Source: Sphaerisporangium siamense
GTDB taxonomy: Bacteria > Actinomycetota > Actinomycetes > Streptosporangiales > Streptosporangiaceae
Assembly (NCBI RefSeq): GCF_014205275.1
Contig: NZ_JACHND010000001.1
Coordinates: forward strand, 806,001-870,000
Length of the DNA stretch: 64,000 nt
Direction: 5' to 3'
In this document: one piece after another, positions 51,661-60,708 of the stretch
Layout of the letters: every line of letters starts with the position of its first letter
Numbering within the stretch: position 1 is the stretch's first letter
Program-made: the position numbers and the translations under genes
The notes under the pieces: generated by a model
What the model saw: the letters and a program-made list of their open reading frames with translations, nothing else
Told to the model about the DNA's origin: nothing
The model's database searches: none

Positions 51661-52926
51661 TCACACCTCGCCGGTCGCGGGTGAGCCCTCCTCGCTCAAG
51701 ACCTCTGCCCGGGATGCCAGCAGCGCGTCCACCGCCTCCGGGTCCCCCAGCAGCGCCCAGGCCCGCACCGGGTCACCGAACAGGTTGACGAAGTGGTCGG
51801 CCACGAACGGGTCCAGCGCCGCGGCGGCGAACAAGCGAAGCACGTGATCGCCCGGCGCGCCGAGGAACGCGTTCGTCCAGTCGGTCACCGGGCCCGCGAC
51901 CTTCCACATCTCCGTCGCCAGCGACCGGGCGAACCCCTCGTCGTACGGGCCGCCCCGGGCGATGGCGTCGGCGGTGACCCAGGCGCAGTGCGAGCCGAGG
52001 TTGGCGCCCTGCCCGGTGATCGGGTCGTTGGTGACCCACGCGTCCCCGATGGCCAGGGCGACCCGCCCGCTCGGCAGCGTCGCGAAGGGCCTGCGGACGA
52101 CCGGCGTCACCCCGCCCTGCAGCACGTCGTCCGGGCCCACCAGGTCGAACGCGCCGGGCTCGATCCGCTCGGCGAGGCGGGGGGCGTGCTCGGCCAGCGT
52201 CTTCTCCAGCAGGTGGAGGAACAGGCCGGGGTCATCGCGGTAGGACAGCTTGGTCACCGGCTCGATCGGGCCGCCCGGGATCGCCTCGACGAGGATCCCG
52301 GTGACCAGCCCGCCGTGCGCCACCATCGGCAGCGAGAACACCTCGCCGCCGCCGGGCGACACGTTGTAGCTGAAGAAGTCACCCGTCGTCATCCCCGCGT
52401 ACAGGCCAGCGAGCAGCGAGCGCTGCGGGCGGTCGTAGGGGGAGCGGCGCCCGTCGCGGGGGAACAGCTCGGCCACCGAGCGGCGGCCCGCCGCCACGAC
52501 CATCAGCTCGTGCCCGGCCGACCAGGCGTCCACCTCGCGCGCGCCCGGCGGCTCCGGCGTCACCACGACCCGCCCGCCGCGCGCGGTGTAGTCCTCGTAC
52601 AGGGCCGGCAGCAGGACGCGGAAGTCGGCCGCGTGGAAGGGATCGGCCAGCGTCCCGCGGAACTCCAGCGGCGGCGCGCCGCCGATGTGCAAGCGGGCGC
52701 CGCCGACCAGGCTGCCCTCCAGCCTGCCGTGGACGCTGCCGAGGATCTCCTCGCGCTCCTGGGCGCGCCGCATGCGCGCGACCGTGTTCGGCAGCCGGCC
52801 CGCGCGCATCTCGTCGGCCGTCTTCTCGGCGTACAAGGTCACCTCGACGCCGAGCTGCTGCAGGCGCAGGGCCAGCGTGAGCCCCGAGATCCCGGTGCCC
52901 ACGATGCCGATGCCACTGCTGGTCAT
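51661..52926 (-). CDS. StyA-like FAD monooxygenase (styrene/indole type)
   Basis: A 421-residue flavoprotein resembling the oxygenase component of two-component styrene or indole monooxygenases (group E). The FAD motif is GIGIVGTGISGLTLALRLQ, and the middle has DFFSYNVSPGGGEVFSLPM and AIGDAWVTNDPITGQGANLG, where FAD binds. These enzymes use FADH2 made by a separate reductase to epoxidise styrene or indole. No StyB-type reductase is adjacent. GGAGACGG precedes ATG 52926. The natural substrate is unknown. Confidence 0.85.
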   Translation of the reverse strand: MTSSGIGIVGTGISGLTLALRLQQLGVEVTLYAEKTADEMRAGRLPNTVARMRRAQEREEILGSVHGRLEGSLVGGARLHIGGAPPLEFRGTLADPFHAADFRVLLPALYEDYTARGGRVVVTPEPPGAREVDAWSAGHELMVVAAGRRSVAELFPRDGRRSPYDRPQRSLLAGLYAGMTTGDFFSYNVSPGGGEVFSLPMVAHGGLVTGILVEAIPGGPIEPVTKLSYRDDPGLFLHLLEKTLAEHAPRLAERIEPGAFDLVGPDDVLQGGVTPVVRRPFATLPSGRVALAIGDAWVTNDPITGQGANLGSHCAWVTADAIARGGPYDEGFARSLATEMWKVAGPVTDWTNAFLGAPGDHVLRLFAAAALDPFVADHFVNLFGDPVRAWALLGDPEAVDALLASRAEVLSEEGSPATGEV

Positions 52927-53176
52927 CTTCCGTCTCCTTCCTTTCCCGTCGATTCAGGAGCAGGTCTCTTGGCATGCGGTCAACGAAAACTTGGCGTACG
53001 GTCGGCGTCGCCATCGTGGCTGGTCGGCGCGTAACGGCCTGGCGTTTTCCCGCCGAACGGAACCCCCGGATCATGCCCGGCACACTTTGTTCGATCTTTG
53101 TGCCCGCGGGAGAACACCGAGGCCCGGACCGGTCGTTGTACTGGTGAGTGCCCCATAACGCCCGGGAAGGAATCGC

Positions 53177-53755
53177 ATGAGCATTCCCGACGGCCCGGAC
53201 GGTCCACCCGTCCCGGTACCCGCGGGCGCCACCAACACCGGGGACGGCATCGTCCACGGCGTCGGCCCCGTCACGGTGGACGCCTACATCGACTTCCAGT
53301 GCCCGTTCTGCAAGCAGTTCGCGCTCACCTCGGGCCCGACCCTGGACAAGCTGGTGGAGAGCCGCGCGATCACGCTGGTGTACCACCCGATGGCCTTCCT
53401 GGACGCCGCGTCCACCAACCGGTACTCGTCGCGGGCGGCCTCGGCCTCGGGGTGCGCCGCCGACCGCGGCGGGTTTGTGCCGTACCACTACGCGCTGTAC
53501 GTCGAGCAGCCCCCCGAGGGCGGCCCCGGCCTCAGCGACGACGAGCTGATCGCGCTCGGCCCGGCGGCCGGGGTCGAGGACCCGAGCTTCGTGGTGTGCG
53601 TGCGCGCGCACCGGTACGTGGACTGGGCGGCGGCGGTGACGGCGGCGGCCGCGCGGCGCGGGGTGAACGCGACGCCGACGGTCTTCGTCCAGGGCGTGTC
53701 CGTCCCGGCCAACCCCCAGATGATCGCTTCAGCGGTCGCCGCGGTCACCGCCTGA
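53177..53755 (+). CDS. DsbA-like thioredoxin-fold protein without signal peptide
   Basis: A 192-residue protein with the redox motif FQCPFCKQFA near residue 42 and the cis-proline loop NATPTVFVQGV. Between them is a helical insertion, so it is DsbA/DSBA-like. No signal peptide or membrane helix is seen, which suggests a cytoplasmic oxidoreductase or a member acting in thiol redox stress. GGGAAGGA before ATG 53177 is a good ribosome site. Confidence 0.83.
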   Translation: MSIPDGPDGPPVPVPAGATNTGDGIVHGVGPVTVDAYIDFQCPFCKQFALTSGPTLDKLVESRAITLVYHPMAFLDAASTNRYSSRAASASGCAADRGGFVPYHYALYVEQPPEGGPGLSDDELIALGPAAGVEDPSFVVCVRAHRYVDWAAAVTAAAARRGVNATPTVFVQGVSVPANPQMIASAVAAVTA

Positions 53756-53785
53756 CCGTCACCGCGGTACCGCCGTGCGGTGCGC

Positions 53786-54142
53786 TCACCCGTTGAGCAC
53801 CGCGTTCACCTCCGCCATGCGCTCGTAGTGGCGGGTCCAGTCCGGCTGGCCGGTCATGAGGACGGCCCGCTCGGCGCCCGCCGAGGACCGCGGGGACCCC
53901 GACCGTGACCACCGGCGCGGGCCCCCCTCTCGGCGGCCTCCGCGCGCAGCCGCGTGACCTCGCGGGCGAGCGTCCTCGGCGCGATCGCCGAGGGGAACCA
54001 GCGTCCCCGTACGCCAGCGCCCGCCGCCGCGCCACCTGCCCGTTCCCCCCGATCAGGATCGGCGGGACGGCGGTGGACGGCGTGAGCCTGGCCTCGGGGC
54101 GGCCGGGCTCGTGCGGCAGCACGGTGGGCTCGCTGGCCGGCT
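53786..54142 (-). pseudogene. Decayed luciferase-like (LLM) F420-type oxidoreductase fragment
   Basis: Only the last 115 or so residues of an LLM-family protein remain, spread over three frames: PPILIGGNGQVARRRALAYG, then WFPSAIAPRTLAREVTRLRA, then APVVTVGVPAVLGG, then AERAVLMTGQPDWTRHYERM to a TGA at 53788-53786. Frame changes fall near 53996-54006, in a G/C run at 53917-53933, and near 53874-53886. The N-terminal two thirds is absent. Sequencing error cannot explain the missing front. Confidence 0.8.
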
Positions 54143-54159
54143 CCGATGTGGAGGGACAT

Positions 54160-55152
54160 TCAGCGCTCCTTCGGCACGGACTCGGGCACGGTCAGCAGGG
54201 TCTTGCCGAGCGTGGCGCGCGCCTCGATGGCGGCGTGGGCGTCGGCGGCCTTCTCCAGCGGGAACGTCTGCCCGATGACGGGCCGCAGGCGTCCGGCGAC
54301 GGCCTCGTCCAGCGCGGCGGCGGCCATGGCCGTGATGTCGGCGGGCGAGGCGAACAGCTGCCAGCCGGTGATCAGGGTGAGGCTGCGCGCGAACACCTCG
54401 GCGACCGTCGCGTGCGTCACCGTCCCGCCCGCCGCGCCGTACAGCACGAAGCGCCCGCGCGGGGGCAGCAGCTCGAACGCGGCCCGCCCGACGGCCCCGC
54501 CGACGCCGTCGAACACGACCTGGACCCCGGCGTCGCCGACGGCCTCGCTTACCCGGACGTCCCAGCCGTCCTCGGCGTAGTTCACGGTGACCTCGGCGCC
54601 CAGTTCGGCGGCGAGGTCGAGCTTGCGCGCCGAGCCGGCCGCGGCGACCACCCGGGCTCCGGCGTTGACGGCGAGCTGGACGAGCAGGCTTCCGACCCCG
54701 CCGCCCGCCGACTCGACCAGCGCCCACTCGCCGGGCCTGAGCGCCGCCGCCCGGGCGAGACCCATCGCGGTGCGGCCGTCCGCCAGCAGGGCGACGGCCT
54801 GGGCGAGCTCCAGCCCCGGCGGCACGGGGATCAGGCCGTCCACGCCCGCCGCGACCCGCTCGGCGTAGCCGCCCGAGCCGCCGAGCGAGGTCACCACGCG
54901 CGTCCCCACGAGCCCCGGGTCGGCGCCTGGCCCCACCGCCACGACCGTGCCGCCCACCCCGTTGCCCGGGATGATCGGCAGCCGGGGCAGCGGCACCGGC
55001 GCCGACCCCGATCTGACCTGGGTCTCGATGAACGGGATGCCGATCACGGCCACCTCGATCACCACCTGTCCCGGGCCGGGGATCGGCTCGGGGGCCTCCC
55101 CCGGCACGAGCACCTCTGGGCCGCCGAACTCCCGTAGCCATACCGCACGCAT
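54160..55152 (-). CDS. Zinc-independent quinone reductase-like MDR protein
   Basis: A 330-residue medium-chain dehydrogenase/reductase of the quinone-oxidoreductase group. The front MRAVWLREFGGPEVL is typical, IPGNGVGGTVVAVGPGADPG is the catalytic-domain mark, and VESAGGGVGSLLVQLA binds NADPH. Zinc-binding Cys/His are absent. GGAG before ATG 55152 fixes the start. It is divergent from a TetR regulator, with twin operators between them, and is the obvious regulated gene. It likely reduces a quinone or enone. Confidence 0.87.
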   Translation of the reverse strand: MRAVWLREFGGPEVLVPGEAPEPIPGPGQVVIEVAVIGIPFIETQVRSGSAPVPLPRLPIIPGNGVGGTVVAVGPGADPGLVGTRVVTSLGGSGGYAERVAAGVDGLIPVPPGLELAQAVALLADGRTAMGLARAAALRPGEWALVESAGGGVGSLLVQLAVNAGARVVAAAGSARKLDLAAELGAEVTVNYAEDGWDVRVSEAVGDAGVQVVFDGVGGAVGRAAFELLPPRGRFVLYGAAGGTVTHATVAEVFARSLTLITGWQLFASPADITAMAAAALDEAVAGRLRPVIGQTFPLEKAADAHAAIEARATLGKTLLTVPESVPKER

Positions 55153-55180
55153 GACCGCTCCTCTCCTTGGAATCATCTAT

Positions 55181-55224
55181 CGGAGTGAATCGCTCCGACT
55201 AACATAACGGAGCAATTCACTCCG
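55181..55224. promoter_or_regulatory. Twin TetR operators
   Basis: CGGAGTGAATCGCTCCG (55181-55197) and CGGAGCAATTCACTCCG (55208-55224) are the same site in opposite orientation apart from one base, each with palindromic CGGAG/CTCCG ends. Centres are 27 bases apart. They lie between a TetR gene and its divergent neighbour, so binding by the TetR protein is likely. Confidence 0.85.
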
Positions 55225-55241
55225 TTCGCTAGAATCTCCGG

Positions 55242-55901
55242 GTGAGCGCGACGAGACAGCCGGAGCCGTCCCGGCGGCGGTGGGGCCGCCAGGCCGAGGC
55301 GGAGCGCAACGACCACCTCGTGCTGGAGGCCGCGCGCACCGTCTTCGCCGAACAGGGCGCGGGCGCCCCCATGGCCGCGCTCGCCGAGGAGGCCGGCGTC
55401 GGCATCGCGACCTTCTACCGCAGGTACGGCAGCAAGGAGGAACTCCTGCAGCGGCTGTGCCTGCTGTCCATGCGCGAGTCGATCGCCGCCGCCCGCGAGG
55501 CGCTCGCCGGCGACGGCGATGGATGGTCGGCCATCGCCCACTACGTCCGCAGATGCGTCGCCGCCCGCGTCGGCGCGCTCGCCCCCGCCGCCGGCACGAT
55601 CGCCGTCACCGACGAGATGACGGCCGCCGCCGAGCTCGGCCGCGAGCTGATCGAGGAGCTCGCCGCGCGGGGCCGCGCGGACGGCAGCGTGCGCGGCGAC
55701 CTCGCCCCGCTGGACGTGTCGTATCTGGTCGAGCACCTCAGCAGGATCCCCCGCCGCGCCCCCGAGCAGGCCGGCGTCTGCGACCGTCTGCTCGCCATCG
55801 CCCTCGACGGGCTGCGCGCCCCCGCCCGGGTTTCCGACCTGCCCGGAACCCCTCCGACCTGGGAGAACTACGGCGCCCGCTGGTACGAGCGCGCGGAGTA
55901 G
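55242..55901 (+). CDS. TetR/AcrR-family regulator
   Basis: A 219-residue regulator. The N-terminal DNA-binding domain (VLEAARTVFAEQGAGAPMAA and VGIATFYRRYGSKEELL) is intact; the rest is a helical ligand domain. GTG 55242 has no clear ribosome site but has TAGAAT (55230-55235) six bases upstream, so it is probably leaderless. It should repress itself and the divergent quinone reductase through the twin operators. Confidence 0.9.
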   Translation: MSATRQPEPSRRRWGRQAEAERNDHLVLEAARTVFAEQGAGAPMAALAEEAGVGIATFYRRYGSKEELLQRLCLLSMRESIAAAREALAGDGDGWSAIAHYVRRCVAARVGALAPAAGTIAVTDEMTAAAELGRELIEELAARGRADGSVRGDLAPLDVSYLVEHLSRIPRRAPEQAGVCDRLLAIALDGLRAPARVSDLPGTPPTWENYGARWYERAE

Positions 55902-56020
55902 CGACCCCTGCCGATCACCCCGGCGTTATGGCGCACCGGTATGACCACCGCCATTGATCGATCTGACTCGCCTTGTCATGCTCTGTATGACCCCAAACGA
56001 TCAGCTGAGGGAAGCGCATC

Positions 56021-57619
56021 ATGAAGCCTAAGTACGGGCTGAGCGCGCTCGTGGCACTCGCGTTGCTCGGCATGATGACTCCAACGCAGGCGGCGTCCCG
56101 CTCCGCCCCCGCCTGCGCCCCCGGCACAACGGTCGCCACCGACACCGGACAGGTGTGCGGGACGACCGGCGACGGCGTACGTTCCTGGCTCGGCGTCCCC
56201 TACGCCGAACCCCCCGTGGGCGACCTGCGCTGGTCACCCGCCAAGCGGCACGCGCCGTGGACCGACGTCCTGCAGGCCACCGAGCGCGGCAGCGCCTGTC
56301 CCCAGGCGGGCGTGCTCGGCCAGCCCTCGGAGAACGAGGACTGCCTCAAGCTCAACATCGCCACACCGGCCGACACCGGCGCGGGAGGGCTCCCCGTCAT
56401 GGTCGAGTTCCACGGCGGCGGCTTCCGCTTCGGCTCCCCGGGCCCCGGCGCCTACCTGGCCCAGGCCGGGAACGTCGTCCACGTCGGCGTCGGCTACCGG
56501 CTCGGCATCTTCGGCTTCCTGTCGCACAAGGCGCTCGGCCCCAACGCGGGCAACTACGCGCTGAGCGACCAGCAGGAGGCCCTGCGCTGGGTGCGCCACA
56601 ACATCGCCCGCTTCGGCGGCGACCCGCGCAACGTCACGATCTTCGGAGCCAGCGCGGGCGGGTCGAGCGTCTGCGCGCACACCGCCTCGCCCACCGCGGC
56701 CGGGCTGTTCCAGAAGGGCATCGTACAGAGCGGCGAGTACAACTCGCTGCGCGGCGGCGACACCACCTGGCAGACGCAGGACTGCAAGTCCGCCCTGCCC
56801 ACGCAGGCCGAGGCCCAGGCCCAGGGCGCGCGCTTCGCCACCGCGCTCAAGTGCGAGCAGACCGCCGACGTGGCCGCCTGCCTGCGCGCGCTGCCCGTCA
56901 AGACTCTGCTCGACCAGTCCTCCGACGGCCTCGCGCCCGACCGCGGGACCCTCGCCCCCATCGTGGACGGCAGGATCCTGACCATGTCCCCCGCGGAGGC
57001 GTTCGCGAAGGGCAAGGTCAACAGGGTCGCGCTGATGCACGGGGTGGGACGCGACGAGGTGCAGCTCGCGCCGGCCACGACCCCCGAGCAGTACGAGGCG
57101 CTGGTGAAGCAGCAGTACGGGTCCCTCGCGCCCGAGGTGTTCGCCCGCTACCCGCTGAACAGGTTCCCCGAGCCCGCGGCGTTCATCGCCTACCGGACGA
57201 TCGTGGCGGACAGCAACTCGGTCTGCCCGGCGCTGCTCAACGACGAGCGGCTGTCGCGGCGGATCCCGGTGTACGCGTTCGAGGTCGACAACGCCGACCC
57301 GCCGCCGCTGTTCTTCCTCGACCAGACCAAGCCGAACGGCGCCTACCACATCAGCGAGGTCCCGTTCCTGTACGGCCCGCCCCGCTCCGACATCAGCGCC
57401 AACCAGCGCACCTTCGGAAACCAGATCGTCGCGCAGTGGACGGGTTTCGCCCGCACCGGCAACCCGACCGTGGACGGCACACCGCTGTGGCCCCGGTACA
57501 CCCACGGGGACCCGGCCGTCATGTCACTGGTCCCCGCCGGTGACAGCGCGGCCACGCGCGAGATCGCCAGGCAGCACAACTGCGCGTTCTGGAACAGGCA
57601 CGCGCCCTACGTCGACTAG
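56021..57619 (+). CDS. Secreted type-B carboxylesterase
   Basis: A 532-residue alpha/beta-hydrolase. A signal peptide ends near TQAAS (about residue 25). VMVEFHGGGFRFGSPG gives the oxyanion hole, TIFGASAGGSS carries the nucleophile Ser, GRDEVQL holds the acid, and YHISEVPFLYG the His. Cysteines suggest disulfides. It cuts esters outside the cell. GAGGGAAG precedes ATG 56021. The PQQ-type dehydrogenase gene starts eight bases after its stop, so the two are one operon and may act on the same polymer or alcohol-ester substrate. Confidence 0.9.
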   Translation: MKPKYGLSALVALALLGMMTPTQAASRSAPACAPGTTVATDTGQVCGTTGDGVRSWLGVPYAEPPVGDLRWSPAKRHAPWTDVLQATERGSACPQAGVLGQPSENEDCLKLNIATPADTGAGGLPVMVEFHGGGFRFGSPGPGAYLAQAGNVVHVGVGYRLGIFGFLSHKALGPNAGNYALSDQQEALRWVRHNIARFGGDPRNVTIFGASAGGSSVCAHTASPTAAGLFQKGIVQSGEYNSLRGGDTTWQTQDCKSALPTQAEAQAQGARFATALKCEQTADVAACLRALPVKTLLDQSSDGLAPDRGTLAPIVDGRILTMSPAEAFAKGKVNRVALMHGVGRDEVQLAPATTPEQYEALVKQQYGSLAPEVFARYPLNRFPEPAAFIAYRTIVADSNSVCPALLNDERLSRRIPVYAFEVDNADPPPLFFLDQTKPNGAYHISEVPFLYGPPRSDISANQRTFGNQIVAQWTGFARTGNPTVDGTPLWPRYTHGDPAVMSLVPAGDSAATREIARQHNCAFWNRHAPYVD

Positions 57620-57627
57620 GAGGGGAC

Positions 57628-59271
57628 ATGAACCGCAGACGGCTCTCCCGCGCGGGAGTGGCGCTCGTCGCGCTCTGTCTCACCGTGTTAAGCGCACCAT
57701 CCGCGACCGGGTCGGTGACGGCCCCGGCGCCACCGTCCGACACGGCGTCCGACACGGCGTCCGAGTTCGGGCACGGCGGTCGCGGCGACTGGCCGATGTG
57801 GCAGAAGGACCCCCGCGGCCTGCGCCACAACCCCGACGAGCGCAAGATCACCCCGCAGAACGTGAGCGGCCTCGAACTGAAGTGGGCGTTCGCCTACCCC
57901 AGGGCGGCGGGCTTCCCCCGCAGCCAGCCCGCCGTCGTCGGCGACACCGTGTACTTCGGCTCGCCCGACGGCAAGCTGTACGCCCGCGACGCCGCCACCG
58001 GCGCGGCCAGGTGGGAGTTCGACCTGACCACCGTCGGCGAGGGCCGCACCTCGGTGCAGGACGGCCCGGCCGTGGCCAGGGGCAAGGTGTACTTCGGCGA
58101 CAGCCGCGGCTACTTCTACGCCGTCGACCAGCACACCGGCAAGCTGGCCTGGTCGCAGCGGCTCGACGACACCATCACGGCCATCGTGACCAGCTCCCCG
58201 CTGGTCCACGGCAACCGGGTGTACGTCGGGGTGTCCAGCGGCGAGAACATCCTCGGCAAGGAGCACGCCTGCTGCACCTTCCGCGGCCACCTCAACGCCC
58301 TGGACGCCGACACCGGCAAGCAGATCTGGCGCTTCTACACCACGCCCAAGGCCGAGCAGGACGGCACGTGGCCGAACGGCCAGCCGAAGTACGGGCCGTC
58401 CGGGGCCGGGGTGTGGAGCTCGCCCGCCATCGACCCGGTCACCCGCACCGTCTACGTCGGCACCGGCCAGAACTACACCGGCAGCGCCGGGCACTACGAC
58501 TCGGTGCTCGCCATCAACGCCGACACCGGCCGTCCCCGCTGGACGCGCAAGATGACCGACGTGGACACCTGGCGCATCGAGTGCTCGCTGCCCACGCCCG
58601 AGGACCGCCAGTACTGCCCGAACTTCCCCGACGGCACCGCGCTGGACTTCGACCTCGGCGCCTCGCCGAACATCATCAGGGCCCACGGCCGCACGCTGAT
58701 CGGCATCGGCCAGAAGGCCGGCGTCTTCCACGTTCTCGACGCCCGCACCGGCAAGATCATCTGGCAGCGGCAGCTCTCCACGCCGATGCCCGGCGGCGGC
58801 CTGTCCGGCGTGCAGTGGGGCACCAGCTTCGACGGCGAGCGGCTGTACGTCTCGACGTACATGGCCAACCCCGGCACCCTGTTCGCGCTGGACCCGCTGA
58901 CCGGCCACCTGCTGTGGCAGACCCCGAACCCGTCCGACGGCTGCACCACCGGCGGCGCGGCGCAGTTCCCGAACGTCTGCCGCCTCGGCCACGGCCCGGC
59001 CGTGAGCACCACGCCCGGCCTGGTCTGGCTCGGCAGCATGGACGGCAAGCTGCGCGCCTACTCCGCGCGCACCGGCGAGGTGCTGTGGGCCTACGACACC
59101 ATCCAGAAGGTCCAGGGCGTCAACGGGCTGCCCGGACGCGGCGGCGCGGTGTCGGGCGGCGGCGGCGCCGTGGTCTCGCACGGCATGGTGTACGTCCAGT
59201 CCGGCTACTTCTTCACCCCCTACCCGAACCCGGACGGCTCGGTCTTCCTCGCCTTCGGCCTGAAGTCCTGA
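57628..59271 (+). CDS. Exported PQQ-binding beta-propeller dehydrogenase
   Basis: A 547-residue exported quinoprotein. After a signal peptide (cleavage near SAPSATG) come repeated propeller blades with the PQQ motif forms AVVGDTVYFGSPDGKLYARD, DTGKQIWRFYTT and RTGKIIWQRQL. The vicinal pair in KEHACCTFRGHL matches the Cys-Cys disulfide of PQQ alcohol dehydrogenases. It resembles polyvinyl-alcohol dehydrogenases, but no cytochrome c domain is fused. TAGGAGGGG before ATG 57628 is a strong ribosome site. The adjacent esterase suggests joint use of an ester-bearing alcohol or polymer. Confidence 0.83.
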   Translation: MNRRRLSRAGVALVALCLTVLSAPSATGSVTAPAPPSDTASDTASEFGHGGRGDWPMWQKDPRGLRHNPDERKITPQNVSGLELKWAFAYPRAAGFPRSQPAVVGDTVYFGSPDGKLYARDAATGAARWEFDLTTVGEGRTSVQDGPAVARGKVYFGDSRGYFYAVDQHTGKLAWSQRLDDTITAIVTSSPLVHGNRVYVGVSSGENILGKEHACCTFRGHLNALDADTGKQIWRFYTTPKAEQDGTWPNGQPKYGPSGAGVWSSPAIDPVTRTVYVGTGQNYTGSAGHYDSVLAINADTGRPRWTRKMTDVDTWRIECSLPTPEDRQYCPNFPDGTALDFDLGASPNIIRAHGRTLIGIGQKAGVFHVLDARTGKIIWQRQLSTPMPGGGLSGVQWGTSFDGERLYVSTYMANPGTLFALDPLTGHLLWQTPNPSDGCTTGGAAQFPNVCRLGHGPAVSTTPGLVWLGSMDGKLRAYSARTGEVLWAYDTIQKVQGVNGLPGRGGAVSGGGGAVVSHGMVYVQSGYFFTPYPNPDGSVFLAFGLKS

Positions 59272-59284
59272 CGTTCTGAGGTCC

Positions 59285-59302
59285 CGAAGTCCTGAGACTT
59301 CG
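59285..59302 (+). terminator. Hairpin after the PQQ dehydrogenase gene
   Basis: CGAAGTC (59285-59291) and GACTTCG (59296-59302) form a 7-bp stem with loop CTGA, 13 bases after the stop. It is short for a terminator, but well placed. Confidence 0.5.
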
Positions 59303-59355
59303 AGGGCCGGAGCGGTTCCGCGGTGCCCCGCGGGCCGGGCGCGCCGTGACCGTCG

Positions 59356-60585
59356 TCACCGGGTGCGCCCGGCCCAGCGCGCGAGCGCGGGCACGGGCAG
59401 CGAGACCGCCACGAAGACGGCCGCCACCAGCAGCCACCCGCCCGCCGCGAACGTCGTCAGCGCCAGCGTGAACACCGCCGGCGCGAACATCTGCACCGTG
59501 GCCGTGGCCGCCTCCGACGCCCCCTGGTAGGCGCCCCGCGCGTCCTCTCTCATCAGGGCCACCGACAGGCCCCAGCTCCCCCCGACGTAGCCCAGCTCGC
59601 CGGCCAGGTGGAACAGCGCCGCGGCCATCACCACCGCGATCCCCCACGCGCCCGAGCCCCCGCCCGTGGTGGCGAGCAGGACGCAGCTCACGGCGAGGAA
59701 GACGCCCGCCCAGACGACGGTGCGGGCCGCGCGGGCGACCGTCTCGGTGAACCGGGTCACGAAGATCTGCAGCGCGGCGATCCCCGCCGAGCCGGCGAAC
59801 ACCACCGCGCCGCTGAGCCAGAGCGGCAGCCGTGTGGACCCGGCGATCCACAGCGGCAGCCCGGTCGAGACCATGGCCCAGCACAGCGACAGCAGCGACG
59901 TCACGCCCATGACGGCCAGGTAGGGACGGTCGCGCAGCACCAGCCCGGCCCGCGGGCGGCTCTCCCGCGCCGGGCGCGCGGGCGTGGCGGGGACCGCGAG
60001 CGTCAGCGTGGCGAGCACCGCGAAGCTCGCGGCGTTCGCCACGACGGCCACGACGTATGCCGAGGCGTCGTCGGCCGCCAGCACCACCGAGCCCGCCGCG
60101 GCCCCGAGCGCGTACCCCACGTGCTGGGCGACGCGCTGCCGCGCCAGCGCCGCCACGCGCGCCTCGGTCCCGGGCACCAGGGCGGCGACCAGCGCGGTGC
60201 GCACGGCGGTCGCGCCGTTGGCCGGGCCCACGAACACGGCGGTGACCAGCACGAACACCCACATGTCCGCGGGAAGCGCGTAACAGGCCATCGCCACGCC
60301 GCGCACGACCGTGACCGACACCAGGACCAGGCGGGCGTCGAACCGGTCGGCCAGGGCGCCGAGCGGGATCGCCATGGCGAGGCCGAGCCCGCCCGCGACC
60401 GCCATGGCCGCGCCGACCGCGACGGGCGGCATGTGCAGGACGCGGGTGAAGTACAGCGCCCAGATGGTGAACCACAGGCCGTCCCCGAGCGCGGAGACGC
60501 CCCGCCCCCACAGCAGGCGCCGCAGCCCCGCCGCCGTGCGGGCCTCGTCCCGGCGCTCGTCCCCCCGGCTCGGCGCGACGACCAT
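59356..60585 (-). CDS. MFS transporter, 12-helix type
   Basis: A 409-residue major-facilitator protein with about 12 hydrophobic helices (MVVAPSRGDERRDEART then LLWGRGVSALGDGLWFTIWA). Motif A-like ALADRFDARLVLV lies after helix 2. It resembles drug or metabolite exporters of actinobacteria. ATG 60585 follows AGGTGG. The divergent ArsR-type regulator probably controls it. The substrate is unknown. Confidence 0.87.
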   Translation of the reverse strand: MVVAPSRGDERRDEARTAAGLRRLLWGRGVSALGDGLWFTIWALYFTRVLHMPPVAVGAAMAVAGGLGLAMAIPLGALADRFDARLVLVSVTVVRGVAMACYALPADMWVFVLVTAVFVGPANGATAVRTALVAALVPGTEARVAALARQRVAQHVGYALGAAAGSVVLAADDASAYVVAVVANAASFAVLATLTLAVPATPARPARESRPRAGLVLRDRPYLAVMGVTSLLSLCWAMVSTGLPLWIAGSTRLPLWLSGAVVFAGSAGIAALQIFVTRFTETVARAARTVVWAGVFLAVSCVLLATTGGGSGAWGIAVVMAAALFHLAGELGYVGGSWGLSVALMREDARGAYQGASEAATATVQMFAPAVFTLALTTFAAGGWLLVAAVFVAVSLPVPALARWAGRTR

Positions 60586-60602
60586 GGCACATCCACCTTT
60601 CA

Positions 60603-60672
60603 GGTTTACGTTAAAGATGAACGTAACCGTCGACCTGCCCGTCAAACAGCCATCCTTCAGGATTTCGTGAAG
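60603..60672. promoter_or_regulatory. Inverted repeats between MFS and ArsR genes
   Basis: GGTTTACGTT (60603-60612) and AACGTAACC (60620-60628) form an imperfect inverted repeat. CTTCA (60655-60659) and TGAAG (60668-60672) form a second. Both lie in the divergent promoter region and may be regulator sites. Confidence 0.5.
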
Positions 60673-60708
60673 CTTGATAGGCTGAGGCATGAGAGGAGGG
60701 GGTGTGCG

